Shown: positions 52,229-60,077, counted from the first letter of the stretch. The stretch: DNA of 64,000 bases from Hymenobacter lucidus (GCF_020447265.1 NZ_JAJADR010000004.1:372001-436000); one strand, 5' to 3'. Made by a program: numbers and translations. Notes: generated by a model from the sequence alone, not told the origin.

Positions 52229-52897
52229 ATGGCCGACATTAACATTCAGCGTAAAAAGTCTTCCCCCAGTCTCTGGATTCTGGTTTTAATCGGCTTGGTA
52301 GTGCTGGGCCTGATCGGCTACTTCCTGTTTCGCTCCTCGCCCGACGACCGGGTAGAGCCCACTACCGTCCCTGCCACTACCAGTGCCACACCGGCCTCGG
52401 CGGCTGAAGTGGATGCAGCGGCTCGGGCCACGCCCCCGCCGGCCGATGGCGGTAACGGGGCCGCCGTAGCTGATATGGCCGTGGAAGAAGCACCTGCCAC
52501 CCCCGAGGAGCTGGCCAACTTTGCCGCCAACGAAGCCGATAGTCCCGACTACGGCCGGCGGGGCCTGCAGATGCTGAGCGCCACCCTCGGCGAGCTGGCC
52601 GACCGCGCCGACTTGCGTGATGCCACCGTCAGTGAGCGGCGCAACGACCTGACCAGCGCCATCAGCCGCAGCTCAGAGCCTAATGCTAGCCTGCGGCCGG
52701 GCTTCGTGGCGGTAGCCGGCCTGGTGCAGGCTATGCAGCAGAAAGCTTATCCGGACCTGGAAAAGCCCGCCGCCGAGCTGAGTGAGCAGGCCCGGCAGCT
52801 CTCAGGCCGCAGCACCGCCGCCGACCAGCCAGCCCTGCAGGCGTTTTTCACCAAAGCCGCCGAAATCGTGCGCACGCTCAACGAGCCGGCTTCCTAA
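52229..52897 (+). CDS. Membrane-anchored protein of unknown function
   Basis: A 222-residue protein I do not recognise. One membrane helix (residues 14-32, LWILVLIGLVVLGLIGYFLF) after a basic start, then a Thr/Ala/Pro linker (residues 40-85) and an Ala-rich helical domain (LQMLSATLGELADRADL, RNDLTSAISRSSE, FVAVAGLVQAMQQKAYPDLEKPAAEL). Probably faces the periplasm. It is 54 nt before the PRC-barrel gene. Confidence 0.6.
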   Translation: MADINIQRKKSSPSLWILVLIGLVVLGLIGYFLFRSSPDDRVEPTTVPATTSATPASAAEVDAAARATPPPADGGNGAAVADMAVEEAPATPEELANFAANEADSPDYGRRGLQMLSATLGELADRADLRDATVSERRNDLTSAISRSSEPNASLRPGFVAVAGLVQAMQQKAYPDLEKPAAELSEQARQLSGRSTAADQPALQAFFTKAAEIVRTLNEPAS

Positions 52898-52951
52898 GCT
52901 GCGGCCACCTTCTCCCAAACGAAACTTACCTGCCCTTCTGCCCGCTGTTGT

Positions 52952-53461
52952 ATGGAAACGACCCCAATACCCTCACCCGAAGGTATGCACCTGCGCCGCT
53001 TGCGCGACCTCACCGAGTTTGAAGTAGCCGATAACAGCCCCGACGTACGCGGTTGGGCCGTGCGCGGCGGCGACGGCCACAAATTCGGGGACGTATTTGA
53101 GCTTATCGTGGAAGAGGAAGCCCTGAAAGTGCGCTACCTCGATGTGGAGCTGGATGCTTCGCTCAACGTAAACCGCCACGAGCGCCACATCCTGATTCCG
53201 GTGGGCGTGGCCGCGCTGGATGAGGAAGGCGACAATGTATTTGTGCCCTCGCTGAACAAGGAATCGGTGCTGGAATATCCGCCGTATGAGGAAATCCAAA
53301 TTACCCGGGAATACGAGGAAGCCATGCTGCGCAGCCTGAAGCTGCCGCTACCCGAGGCCCGTACCGGCAGCTTCTACGACCAGGAAACCTACAACGAGCA
53401 GCACTTTTACCAAAACCGCCGGCCGGATGCCAACGACGCGGTACGGCGCCGGATAAGCTAA
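52952..53461 (+). CDS. PRC-barrel domain protein
   Basis: A 169-residue soluble protein. Residues 10-95 match a PRC-barrel-type fold (RRLRDLTEFEVADNSPDVRGW, GDVFELIVEEEALKVRYLDV, ERHILIPVGVAALDEEGDNV), usually found in photoreaction-centre H subunits and RimM. The C-terminus is rich in Tyr/Glu/Arg. Function unknown; such genes are often stress-linked. Likely co-transcribed with the preceding gene. Confidence 0.75.
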   Translation: METTPIPSPEGMHLRRLRDLTEFEVADNSPDVRGWAVRGGDGHKFGDVFELIVEEEALKVRYLDVELDASLNVNRHERHILIPVGVAALDEEGDNVFVPSLNKESVLEYPPYEEIQITREYEEAMLRSLKLPLPEARTGSFYDQETYNEQHFYQNRRPDANDAVRRRIS

Positions 53462-53476
53462 CGGCTGAAAAGCACG

Positions 53477-53511
53477 AAGGGGCGGCGGAAATCATTTCCG
53501 CCGCCCCTTTT
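53477..53511. terminator. Bidirectional terminator between the PRC-barrel gene and hemH
   Basis: AAGGGGCGGCGGAAA and TTTCCGCCGCCCCTT pair around a short loop, followed by TTTG; strong stem on both strands. Confidence 0.85.
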
Positions 53512-53534
53512 GTGTAAGCCTGTAAAAAACGTGG

Positions 53535-54578
53535 CTAATTGCGCTGAATCATGGCTGCTACGCCGTCCACCCACTGCGGGTGCGAATTTAGGGAAGGCAC
53601 CAGCTGCCAGTGCTTGCCGCCGGCTTCTTCGAACAGCTCCTTAAACTCGGTGCCTACTTCGATGGTCGTTTCCAGGCAGTCGGCTACGAAGGCCGGGCTG
53701 TAGGCCAGCACGTTCAGAATGCCCTTGGCCGGCAGCTCCTTCAGCACTTCATCGGTATAGGGCTGCAGCCACGGGTCGCGCAAACGGCTTTGCAGGCGGC
53801 TCTGGAAGGTGGTGGTGTACTGCTCGGGCGCGAGGCCCAGGCCGGCCGCCAGCAGGCGGGAAGTCTCGAAGCACTGGGCGCGGTAGCAGTAGCGGTTGTT
53901 CTTATTGTAGCTGTTGCAGCAGCTGCCCAGCTTACAGTAGTTTTTCTGGCTTCCCTTCAGCACGTGCCGCTCCGGAATGCCGTGGTAGCTGAACACGACA
54001 TGGTCGTACTTGTGCTTAGCCATTTCCTCTTTTCCCAGTGTCACGAAGGTGCCGATGAACGCCGGGTCGTCGGTGAAGGTGCTAATGAAGGAAATGCTGG
54101 GCACCACCCACCACTTGCTCACAATGTCCATCACCTTTTCCTGCACCGAGCCGGTGCTGGCCGCCGCGTACTGCGGAAACAGGGGCAGCACGATGATGCG
54201 GTCCACGGCCGCGTCGCGCAGCTCTTCCAGCGCCTTCTCAATGCTTGGGTTCTGGTAGCGCATGCCGAAGGCCACTACGTAGTCTTTGCCCAACTGCGCC
54301 TGCACGGCTTTCTGCAAGTCGAGGCCGTGGTAGAGCAGGGGAGAGCCTCGCTCGGTCCAGAGCTGCTGGTAGATCTTGGCCGATTTGGGCGCGCGCAGCG
54401 GCACCACCAGGCCTTGAAACAGCGGATAGCGCACGGCGGCCGGCATGTCGATGACGCGGCCGTCGGTAAGAAATTCGTTGAGGTAGCGGCGTACGTCTGG
54501 CGTTTGGGGCGAGTCGGGCGTACCGAGATTTACGAGCAGCACGCCGATGCGACGTTGCGGGGAAGCGGGAGTTGGCAT
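53535..54578 (-). CDS. hemH: Ferrochelatase
   Basis: A 347-residue ferrochelatase inserting Fe(II) into protoporphyrin IX (or coproporphyrin III). GVLLVNLGTPDSPQTPDV is the start signature, VVFSYHGIPERH holds catalytic H199, and ADCLETTIEV the Glu of the active site. Residues 215-236 carry five cysteines (C215, C220, C221, C231, C236), suggesting a metal or [2Fe-2S] site inserted in the fold. It has a TACCTTTG promoter element and diverges from era. Confidence 0.92.
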   Translation of the reverse strand: MPTPASPQRRIGVLLVNLGTPDSPQTPDVRRYLNEFLTDGRVIDMPAAVRYPLFQGLVVPLRAPKSAKIYQQLWTERGSPLLYHGLDLQKAVQAQLGKDYVVAFGMRYQNPSIEKALEELRDAAVDRIIVLPLFPQYAAASTGSVQEKVMDIVSKWWVVPSISFISTFTDDPAFIGTFVTLGKEEMAKHKYDHVVFSYHGIPERHVLKGSQKNYCKLGSCCNSYNKNNRYCYRAQCFETSRLLAAGLGLAPEQYTTTFQSRLQSRLRDPWLQPYTDEVLKELPAKGILNVLAYSPAFVADCLETTIEVGTEFKELFEEAGGKHWQLVPSLNSHPQWVDGVAAMIQRN

Positions 54579-54606
54579 AGAGAAAGAACGGTCGTCCGTC
54601 AGTAGA

Positions 54607-54614
54607 CAAAGGTA
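54607..54614 (-). promoter_or_regulatory. Promoter -7 element for hemH
   Basis: TACCTTTG on the minus strand, 28 nt before the hemH ATG at 54578. No -33 box seen. Confidence 0.5.
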
Positions 54615-54758
54615 GGGCCTCTAGGGTTTGGGTGAGCCCCGCATTTTTCTGCCGAACACCTGATTTTGGTCATGGTTGCGTAACGGCGCTTCTGGCGGGT
54701 TTGCCGCGCTGCTCAGGCTGATTTTGGCGGGCACCGTGCGCATCTGCCCGTAAAACGG

Positions 54759-54766
54759 TACCTTTG
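54759..54766 (+). promoter_or_regulatory. Promoter -7 element for era
   Basis: TACCTTTG, 21 nt before GTG 54788. The TTG at 54764 lies inside this element, which excludes it as the start. Confidence 0.5.
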
Positions 54767-54787
54767 CAGACTTATTTAGAAAACACT

Positions 54788-55687
54788 GTGAATCCCGAAC
54801 CTAAACCGCACCGCGCTGGCTTTGTGAGCATTATCGGCAAACCCAACGTGGGCAAGTCGACGCTGATGAACGCCCTGATGGGTGAGCGGCTCAGCATCGT
54901 TACGAGCAAAGCCCAGACCACGCGCCACCGCATCCTGGGCATTCTGAACGGCGACGACTTCCAGCTGGTCTACTCCGACACGCCCGGCATTATTCAGCCC
55001 AAGTATGAGCTGCACAACGCTATGATGTCGTTTGTATACAGCTCGTTGGAAGATGCCGACGTTGTTTTGTTCGTGACAGATATCTACGAAAAGCACGACG
55101 AGGAGCCCGTAGTGGAGCGCCTGCGCAAAATGGTGGACACCCCCATTCTGCTGCTCATCAACAAAATCGACCAAGCCGACCAGGCCGAAGTAGAAGCCAA
55201 GGTGGAGTACTGGCGCGAACAGCTGCCTAATGCGGCCCGCGTGCTGCCCATTTCGGCCCTCGAAAAGTTTGGCACCGGCGAGCTGCTGGATCTAGTGCTG
55301 GGCTATCTGCCTGAGCACCCGGCCTATTATCCTAAAGATGAACTCACCGACAAGCCCGAGCGTTTCTTTGCCGCCGAGATGATTCGGGAGAAAATCTTCA
55401 AACTCTACAAAAAGGAAGTGCCCTACAGCTGCGAAGTCGGCATCGAGGAGTTCAAGGAGGAAGAGGATATCATCCGTATCCGGGCCACGATTTACGTGGA
55501 GCGGGCTAGTCAGAAAGGCATCATCATCGGTAACAAGGGCGACGCCCTGAAAAAAGTGGGCACCTGGGCCCGCGAGGAAATGGAGAAGTTCTTCCAGAAG
55601 AAAGTCTTCCTCGAAACCCACGTCAAAGTCAACGAAAACTGGCGCACTGACCCGAAAGCTCTGAACCGCTTCGGGTACAGCCAATAG
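54788..55687 (+). CDS. era: GTPase Era
   Basis: A 299-residue Era GTPase, assisting 16S rRNA and 30S maturation. G1 GKPNVGKS, G2 TTRHRI, G3 DTPGII, G4 NKID, then the KH domain (VERASQKGIIIGNKGDALKKV). The start is GTG 54788, chosen since the upstream TTG falls in the promoter element. Its stop is TAG, followed at once by the inverted repeat. Confidence 0.92.
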   Translation: MNPEPKPHRAGFVSIIGKPNVGKSTLMNALMGERLSIVTSKAQTTRHRILGILNGDDFQLVYSDTPGIIQPKYELHNAMMSFVYSSLEDADVVLFVTDIYEKHDEEPVVERLRKMVDTPILLLINKIDQADQAEVEAKVEYWREQLPNAARVLPISALEKFGTGELLDLVLGYLPEHPAYYPKDELTDKPERFFAAEMIREKIFKLYKKEVPYSCEVGIEEFKEEEDIIRIRATIYVERASQKGIIIGNKGDALKKVGTWAREEMEKFFQKKVFLETHVKVNENWRTDPKALNRFGYSQ

Positions 55688-55800
55688 GTGAGTTGGTGAC
55701 TTAGTGATTTAGTGAGTTTGATGTTCGAATTGCGCAAGTGACGCCATTTGTGCAATTCGAACATCAAACTCACTAAATCACCAACTCACTAAATCACAAC
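55687..55800. repeat. Near-perfect inverted repeat between era and der
   Basis: Positions 55704-55733 and 55752-55781 are a perfect 30-bp match, extended by one mismatch and CAA/TTG; outer parts continue in GTGATTTAGTGAG and GTTGGTGA words (CTCACTAAATCAC on the other arm). The left arm starts with the last base of the era stop and the right arm ends about 75 nt before the der ATG. The core contains TTCGAATTGC. Confidence 0.85.
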
Positions 55801-55875
55801 CTTTCCGACCTCACATTCACTTAACTACTCCGGGCACTGCCGAACTTGGTCGGGCCGGCGGCTGGAGTCAGACGC

Positions 55876-57198
55876 ATGAAGAATACCATTGCAATTGTGG
55901 GCCGCCCCAATGTGGGCAAATCCACCCTGTTCAACCGCCTCGTGGGTCACCGCAAGGCTATTATGGACAACCAAAGCGGCGTAACCCGCGACCGGCACTA
56001 CGGCTACGGCGAGTGGATCGGCAAGCACTTCACGGTCATCGACACTGGTGGCTACGTGCACGGCTCCGACGACGTGTTTGAGGAAAGCATCCGCCGCCAG
56101 GTAAAGCTGGCCATTGATGAAGCCGATGTGGTTTTGTTCATGGTCGACGTGGACGCGGGCATGCACGGCCTCGATGAGGAGTTTGCCAACGTATTGCGCC
56201 GCTACCAGGGCAAAAAGCCGATTTACCTGGTTGGTAACAAGGCCGATACTAACGCCCGGGCCCACGCGGCCGGCGAGTTCTACGCTCTGGGCGTAGGCGA
56301 CGGCGACATTTTCACCATCTCGTCGCAGAGCGGCTCCGGCACCGGTGATTTGCTCGACGCCGTGGTGTCGCACTTTGAGGATCCGTGGGAAGAAGTTACC
56401 GAGTCCGATTTGCCCAAGATTGCCGTAGTCGGCCGCCCCAACGTGGGCAAGTCGAGCCTGGTAAACCTGCTGCTGGGCGAGGAGCGCACCATCGTGACCG
56501 ACATTGCCGGTACCACCCGCGACGCCATCAAGACGCGCTACAACGCCTTCGGCAACGAGTTCATCCTGATTGACACCGCCGGTCTGCGTCGCAAAACCAA
56601 GGTGAAAGAGGACATCGAATTCTATTCCGTCCTCCGCTCTATTCGGGCCATGGAAGAGTCCGATGTCTGCATCGTGATGCTCGACGCCACCCGCGGCATC
56701 GAGGCCCAGGACGTGAACATCATTGCCCTGGCCGACAAAAACCGCAAGGGCATCGTGATTTTGGTCAACAAGTGGGACTTGGTGGAGGACAAGGAAACCA
56801 ACACCACGAAGGTTATCGAAGAGCAGATTCGGGAAAAGATTGCGCCTATTGCCTATCCGCCCATCATCTTCACCTCTGTTGTTACCAAACAGCGCGTGCA
56901 TAAGGCTATCGAAACGGCCATTCAGGTGTACGAGAACAAGACTAAGAAAATCCCAACATCCCAGCTGAACGAGGTGATGTTGCGCGTGATTGAGGAGCAC
57001 CAGCCACCATCCATGAAGGGCAAAATGGTGCGCATCAAGTACGTAACCCAGCTGCCCACGCACAACCCAGTGTTTGCCTTCTTCTGCAACCTGCCCCAGT
57101 ACGTGAGCGACTCTTACGTGCGCTACCTCGAGAACCGGATGCGCGACAATTTCGGCTTCGAGGGCGTGCCTATCGGCATCATCTTCCGCAAGAAGTAA
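55876..57198 (+). CDS. der: GTPase Der (EngA)
   Basis: A 440-residue double-GTPase for 50S subunit assembly. First G domain GRPNVGKSTLFNRL, DTGGYV, NKAD; second GRPNVGKSSLVNLL (near residue 190), DTAGLRRK, NKWD. A KH-like domain ends the protein (MVRIKYVTQLPTHNPVFAFF). ATG 55876 gives the family N-terminus MKNTIAIVGRP. Confidence 0.94.
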   Translation: MKNTIAIVGRPNVGKSTLFNRLVGHRKAIMDNQSGVTRDRHYGYGEWIGKHFTVIDTGGYVHGSDDVFEESIRRQVKLAIDEADVVLFMVDVDAGMHGLDEEFANVLRRYQGKKPIYLVGNKADTNARAHAAGEFYALGVGDGDIFTISSQSGSGTGDLLDAVVSHFEDPWEEVTESDLPKIAVVGRPNVGKSSLVNLLLGEERTIVTDIAGTTRDAIKTRYNAFGNEFILIDTAGLRRKTKVKEDIEFYSVLRSIRAMEESDVCIVMLDATRGIEAQDVNIIALADKNRKGIVILVNKWDLVEDKETNTTKVIEEQIREKIAPIAYPPIIFTSVVTKQRVHKAIETAIQVYENKTKKIPTSQLNEVMLRVIEEHQPPSMKGKMVRIKYVTQLPTHNPVFAFFCNLPQYVSDSYVRYLENRMRDNFGFEGVPIGIIFRKK

Positions 57199-57205
57199 GC
57201 AGACC

Positions 57206-57243
57206 AACCCAGCTGGTGAAAAATATTTTTCACCAGCTGGGTT
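57206..57243 (+). terminator. Terminator of der
   Basis: A 38-bp perfect palindrome, AACCCAGCTGGTGAAAAAT joined to its complement, 8 nt past the der stop. No T-run follows beyond TTACC, so its strength is uncertain. Confidence 0.7.
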
Positions 57244-57359
57244 ACCTTCTGAGCTGGGCAGTATCAAGTCCTGAATTTCGCGCCGCGCTGCGTAGCACAA
57301 GGTGAGAAGTTCATCCCAAACTGACTTGAATTTTTCAACAACCCACAATTCCTCTCAAG

Positions 57360-57626
57360 ATGAAAAAGGTTCTGTTCCTCGCTCTGGCTGCTGCTTCGTT
57401 CACCTTCGCTTCGTGCGACAGCAAAACTGAAAACGCTCAGGAAAACGCTGCTGACAACGTAGAAGCTAGCGGCGAAGCCAAAGCTGACGCTATGGAAGAT
57501 CAGGCTGACGCAGTTCGCGACTCGGCTGACGCTACCGCTGACAAAATGGAAGATGCTGCTGACGTAAACAACCCAAGCCAGGCTACTCCAGCCCCAGCTG
57601 AAGGTGCTACCACGACCCAGCAGTAA
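57360..57626 (+). CDS. Small Ala/Asp-rich lipoprotein
   Basis: An 88-residue predicted lipoprotein: MKKVLFLALAAASFTFASC, C19 lipidated. The mature part is low-complexity and acidic, with recurring Ala-Asp/Glu units (ENAADNVEAS, ADAMEDQADAVRDSADATADKM) fit for an amphipathic helix, then an Ala/Pro/Thr end. The codons are A/T-richer and regular (GCT, GAA), a pattern of strong expression. Function unknown; a Braun-type or stress-protective envelope protein is possible. Confidence 0.7.
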   Translation: MKKVLFLALAAASFTFASCDSKTENAQENAADNVEASGEAKADAMEDQADAVRDSADATADKMEDAADVNNPSQATPAPAEGATTTQQ

Positions 57627-57645
57627 TTGCTCTGCCTGAAAAGGC

Positions 57646-57682
57646 AAAAAAGAGGCTCCCCAATCTGGGGAGCCTCTTTTTT
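57646..57682. terminator. Bidirectional terminator after the small lipoprotein
   Basis: AAAAAAGAGGCTCCCC and its complement GGGGAGCCTCTTTTTT form a strong stem. Confidence 0.85.
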
Positions 57683-57712
57683 GTGCCATTTTGGGAGCAT
57701 AGGGTAAAAAGA

Positions 57713-57831
57713 ACGTCATATCGACCCTTCTGCGCATCAAGCAGCGAGGAGACACCTCTTGCGTGCCACGGTATATGATTGCTGTGGCAACATCAGTACG
57801 CGAGATTCCTCGGCTTCGCTCGGAATGACGT
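57713..57831. repeat. Degenerate inverted repeat opening with ACGTCAT
   Basis: ACGTCATATCGA...GAGGAGACACCTC...GCGTG on the left faces ACGTCATTCCGAGCG...GAGGAATCTCGCGT on the minus strand. Both halves share GTCAT, CGA, GAGGA and CTC in the same order. It ends 15 nt past the stop of the gene at 57847. Its layout resembles the element at 7531. Confidence 0.55.
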
Positions 57832-57846
57832 GCTGGAGTGGCCCAT

Positions 57847-58413
57847 TTACCCGAGCCGGTGGCTGATAATCTTATCGACCAGCTTAAAGAGCTTGCGCGG
57901 CTCGTGCGTGCGCCACGGCAGCTCGTCGAGCTGGCCGCCAAAATTGACGTAGTTATCCACATTGAACTGGCGCATTTCGCGGATAACGTGCTCCTGAAAG
58001 TTGACGCCCGCAATCCAGCCGTCTTCTACGTCTTCGAACCATTCCTCGTAATATGAGTCGTCGGAGCCGTGGAAGTTGAACACGTTTTCGCCAACCAGGA
58101 TAAACTTGCGGATGCCTTCGTGTACCATCAAGTCGATGATGTTACGCTTCAGGCTCATGATGTCGTTTTCGATGGCGTCGTTCCACTCGCCGATAAATTC
58201 CAGGATGCCGATGCCCTCATCATAATCCACAAACAGGATTTTCAGGAACAGCGTGTCCGAGTCGAGACTGTCCCACTGCGGATGGATGTAATAGCCGTAA
58301 ATCGTATTGGTAAAGGAATCGAGGCTGTTTTCGGCCTCGAACAGCGGGGAGCGGGGGTCTTCGGCAGCGGAATACTGGTCAATCCAGTTGTAGTGTGGCT
58401 CGATGGTATGCAC
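57847..58413 (-). CDS. Conserved Bacteroidota protein of unknown function
   Basis: A 188-residue soluble protein whose core is HTIEPHYNWIDQYSAAEDPR, SPLFEAENS, YYIHPQWDS, LKILFVDYDEGIGILEFIGE, NDIMSLKRNIIDLMVHEGIRKF and LVGENVFNFHGSDDSYYEEW. I know it as a conserved hypothetical in this phylum. I chose GTG 58413 (MHTIEPHYN); an ATG at 58485 would add 24 residues of unrelated, hydrophobic sequence. The C-terminus ends at HRLG. No function known. Confidence 0.7.
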   Translation of the reverse strand: MHTIEPHYNWIDQYSAAEDPRSPLFEAENSLDSFTNTIYGYYIHPQWDSLDSDTLFLKILFVDYDEGIGILEFIGEWNDAIENDIMSLKRNIIDLMVHEGIRKFILVGENVFNFHGSDDSYYEEWFEDVEDGWIAGVNFQEHVIREMRQFNVDNYVNFGGQLDELPWRTHEPRKLFKLVDKIISHRLG

Positions 58414-58550
58414 GGGCAGCAGCAGTTGTAATGGAAGGATGCGTAGGTAACAACCCGCGGCCAAAAAAGCTCCGAGGGGGGTGTTCATTCTAACGCTGTC
58501 AGCTTTTTTCCGTTGGCGCAATGGCTACCCCCTATACTTAGGAGAGACAC

Positions 58551-58832
58551 TCAATAGTAGATACAGTACAGGGAGAAAGAGCTTATTACGATAATTGGGA
58601 GGATAAAAAGCAGTGTGGCAGCTGCTAACAGCCAGCGCCGCTGCTTGAATGCGTAGAAAACCACGAGCAGCAACAGGCCACAGAGCGGCAGCAGCAGAAA
58701 TCCTCCCGTAGCCAGGCTATCAGCCGCGTCATCTGCTTCCAGCAACAATATGGCCCGTAGTAATACCAGGTGGCAGCCGACAAGTAGTAGCGCAATTTTG
58801 CTTAAGTGGTGCCGTGTAAAATGGCCTAGCAT
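58551..58832 (-). CDS. Small membrane protein of unknown function
   Basis: A 93-residue protein with three hydrophobic segments (IALLLVGCHLVLLRAILLL, GGFLLLPLCGLLLLVVFYAF, LLAAATLLFILPIIVISSF). It follows murQ by 11 nt, so it is probably co-transcribed. I recognise no family. Confidence 0.55.
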   Translation of the reverse strand: MLGHFTRHHLSKIALLLVGCHLVLLRAILLLEADDAADSLATGGFLLLPLCGLLLLVVFYAFKQRRWLLAAATLLFILPIIVISSFSLYCIYY

Positions 58833-58843
58833 ATAGCCGCTGC

Positions 58844-59647
58844 TTACTTCCGGTAGGCCTCCAGAGCCGCCCGCACCGAGCCGTGTTGCTTCAGTAGCTC
58901 GGCCGCTTCGGGCTGCCCGATGCCCAGCTCGTCCATAATCATCTTCTCGCCCCGATCCACGAGCTTGAGGTTGGAGAGCTGCATATCCACCATCTTGTTG
59001 CCTTTTACCTTGCCCAGCCGAATCATGGTGGCAGTGGTGAGCATATTGAGCACTAACTTCTGAGCGGTGCCGGCTTTCATGCGGGTACTACCGGTTACGA
59101 ACTCGGGGCCGGTGACAACTTCTACCGGAAAGTCGGCCAGGGCGGCAACAGAAGATGCGGGATTGCAGACGATGCAACCAGTGGCAATACCGTGGCGGCG
59201 GGCAATGGCCATACCGCCAATAACGTAAGGCGTGCGGCCCGAGGCGGCAATGCCCACCAGCATGTCGTCGGCCGAGATATTGTAAGCTGCTAAATCGCGC
59301 CAAGCCTGCTGCGGGTCATCTTCAGCATTTTCCACCGCCTTGCGAATAGCATCGTCGCCGCCGGCAATAAGGCCGATAACTAAGCCTTGGGGCACACCAA
59401 AAGTAGGCGGACACTCGGAGGCATCCAGAATGCCGAGCCGCCCGCTGGTGCCGGCCCCGATGTAAAACAGCCGTCCGCCTCGTTGCAGCCGCTCCACCGT
59501 TGCTTCCACCAGAGCCTCAATCTGCGGCAGGGCCTTGGCCACAGCCAGCGGCACCGTTTGGTCTACGCTGTTGATGCCAGCCAGCAGCTCACGCGTCGAG
59601 AGGGTTTCGAGGTTGTTGAAGTGGGAAGGACTTTCGGTGGTACCCAA
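58844..59647 (-). CDS. murQ: N-acetylmuramic acid 6-phosphate etherase
   Basis: A 267-residue MurQ, opening the lactyl ether of MurNAc-6-P during wall recycling. SIS-type fold: RLFYIGAGTSGRLGILDASECPPTF, LIAGGDDAIRKAVENAEDD, GIAASGRTPYVIGGM, GSTRMKAGTAQKLVLNMLTT. The start codon is TTG 59647: no in-frame ATG or GTG is found just upstream, and the sequence starting there (GTTESPSHFNNLE) fits the family. Confidence 0.9.
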   Translation of the reverse strand: MGTTESPSHFNNLETLSTRELLAGINSVDQTVPLAVAKALPQIEALVEATVERLQRGGRLFYIGAGTSGRLGILDASECPPTFGVPQGLVIGLIAGGDDAIRKAVENAEDDPQQAWRDLAAYNISADDMLVGIAASGRTPYVIGGMAIARRHGIATGCIVCNPASSVAALADFPVEVVTGPEFVTGSTRMKAGTAQKLVLNMLTTATMIRLGKVKGNKMVDMQLSNLKLVDRGEKMIMDELGIGQPEAAELLKQHGSVRAALEAYRK

Positions 59648-59692
59648 GGTGAAACGGTAAAGTTGTGAAATGGTGAGCTTTGATAACTCACT
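59648..59692. repeat. Truncated one-arm element between the cytochrome b5-like gene and murQ
   Basis: On the plus strand GGTGAAACGG, AAAGTTGTGAAATGGTGAGC then a GCTTTGATAACTCAC hairpin: words as in the elements at 26463 and 27859. It fills the gap from the stop at 59693 to the murQ TTG exactly. Confidence 0.55.
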
Positions 59693-60025
59693 CTAACGTT
59701 GGGAAGCAGAAGAAGTAAGCGTTTTCAGCCGACCGATGGCGTGAAACTTGTCGAAAACGTGCTCGGTGTGCGGCGCGTCCTTCTGCAGCTCCTTGGTCAA
59801 GTCTTGCCCAGCCCAGTGTTCGTAGTGGTTGCCGCGGCGCCACAGGCGCGAGCGGGTCACGTCGTAAATCAGACCGTTGTAACCCACCCAGATTTCGTCC
59901 CGGTCCTGCCCATTGCGTAACGCCAGCTGGGCAAGGGTGTATTCGGGGAGCTGATTGGTGGCTGTTGGGTGTTGGTTGTTGGGCGTTGATTGTTCGATGT
60001 TATTCGGGTCGGGCGGCTTGTTCAT
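59693..60025 (-). CDS. Cytochrome b5-like heme-binding domain protein
   Basis: A 110-residue soluble protein. A low-complexity head (NNIEQSTPNNQHPTATNQL) precedes a prokaryotic cytochrome b5-like domain (YTLAQLALRNGQDRDEIWVGYNG, LIYDVTRSRLWRRGNHYEHWAG, LTKELQKDAPHTEHVFDKF). H residues in NHYEHW and PHTEHV are candidate ligands; the usual HPGG is absent, as in this prokaryotic branch. The head is encoded by repeat-like DNA (59951-60000). ATG 60025. Heme binding inferred only. Confidence 0.75.
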   Translation of the reverse strand: MNKPPDPNNIEQSTPNNQHPTATNQLPEYTLAQLALRNGQDRDEIWVGYNGLIYDVTRSRLWRRGNHYEHWAGQDLTKELQKDAPHTEHVFDKFHAIGRLKTLTSSASQR

Positions 60026-60077
60026 GAGCGGAATTCGGAATGACTGCCGCGAAGCACGGACAAAAAACAAGTAACAA

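Noticed and set aside
55825..57348. A 507-codon open frame antisense to der
   Set aside because: It mirrors the codon pattern of der in high-GC DNA, has no family signature, and der is certain.
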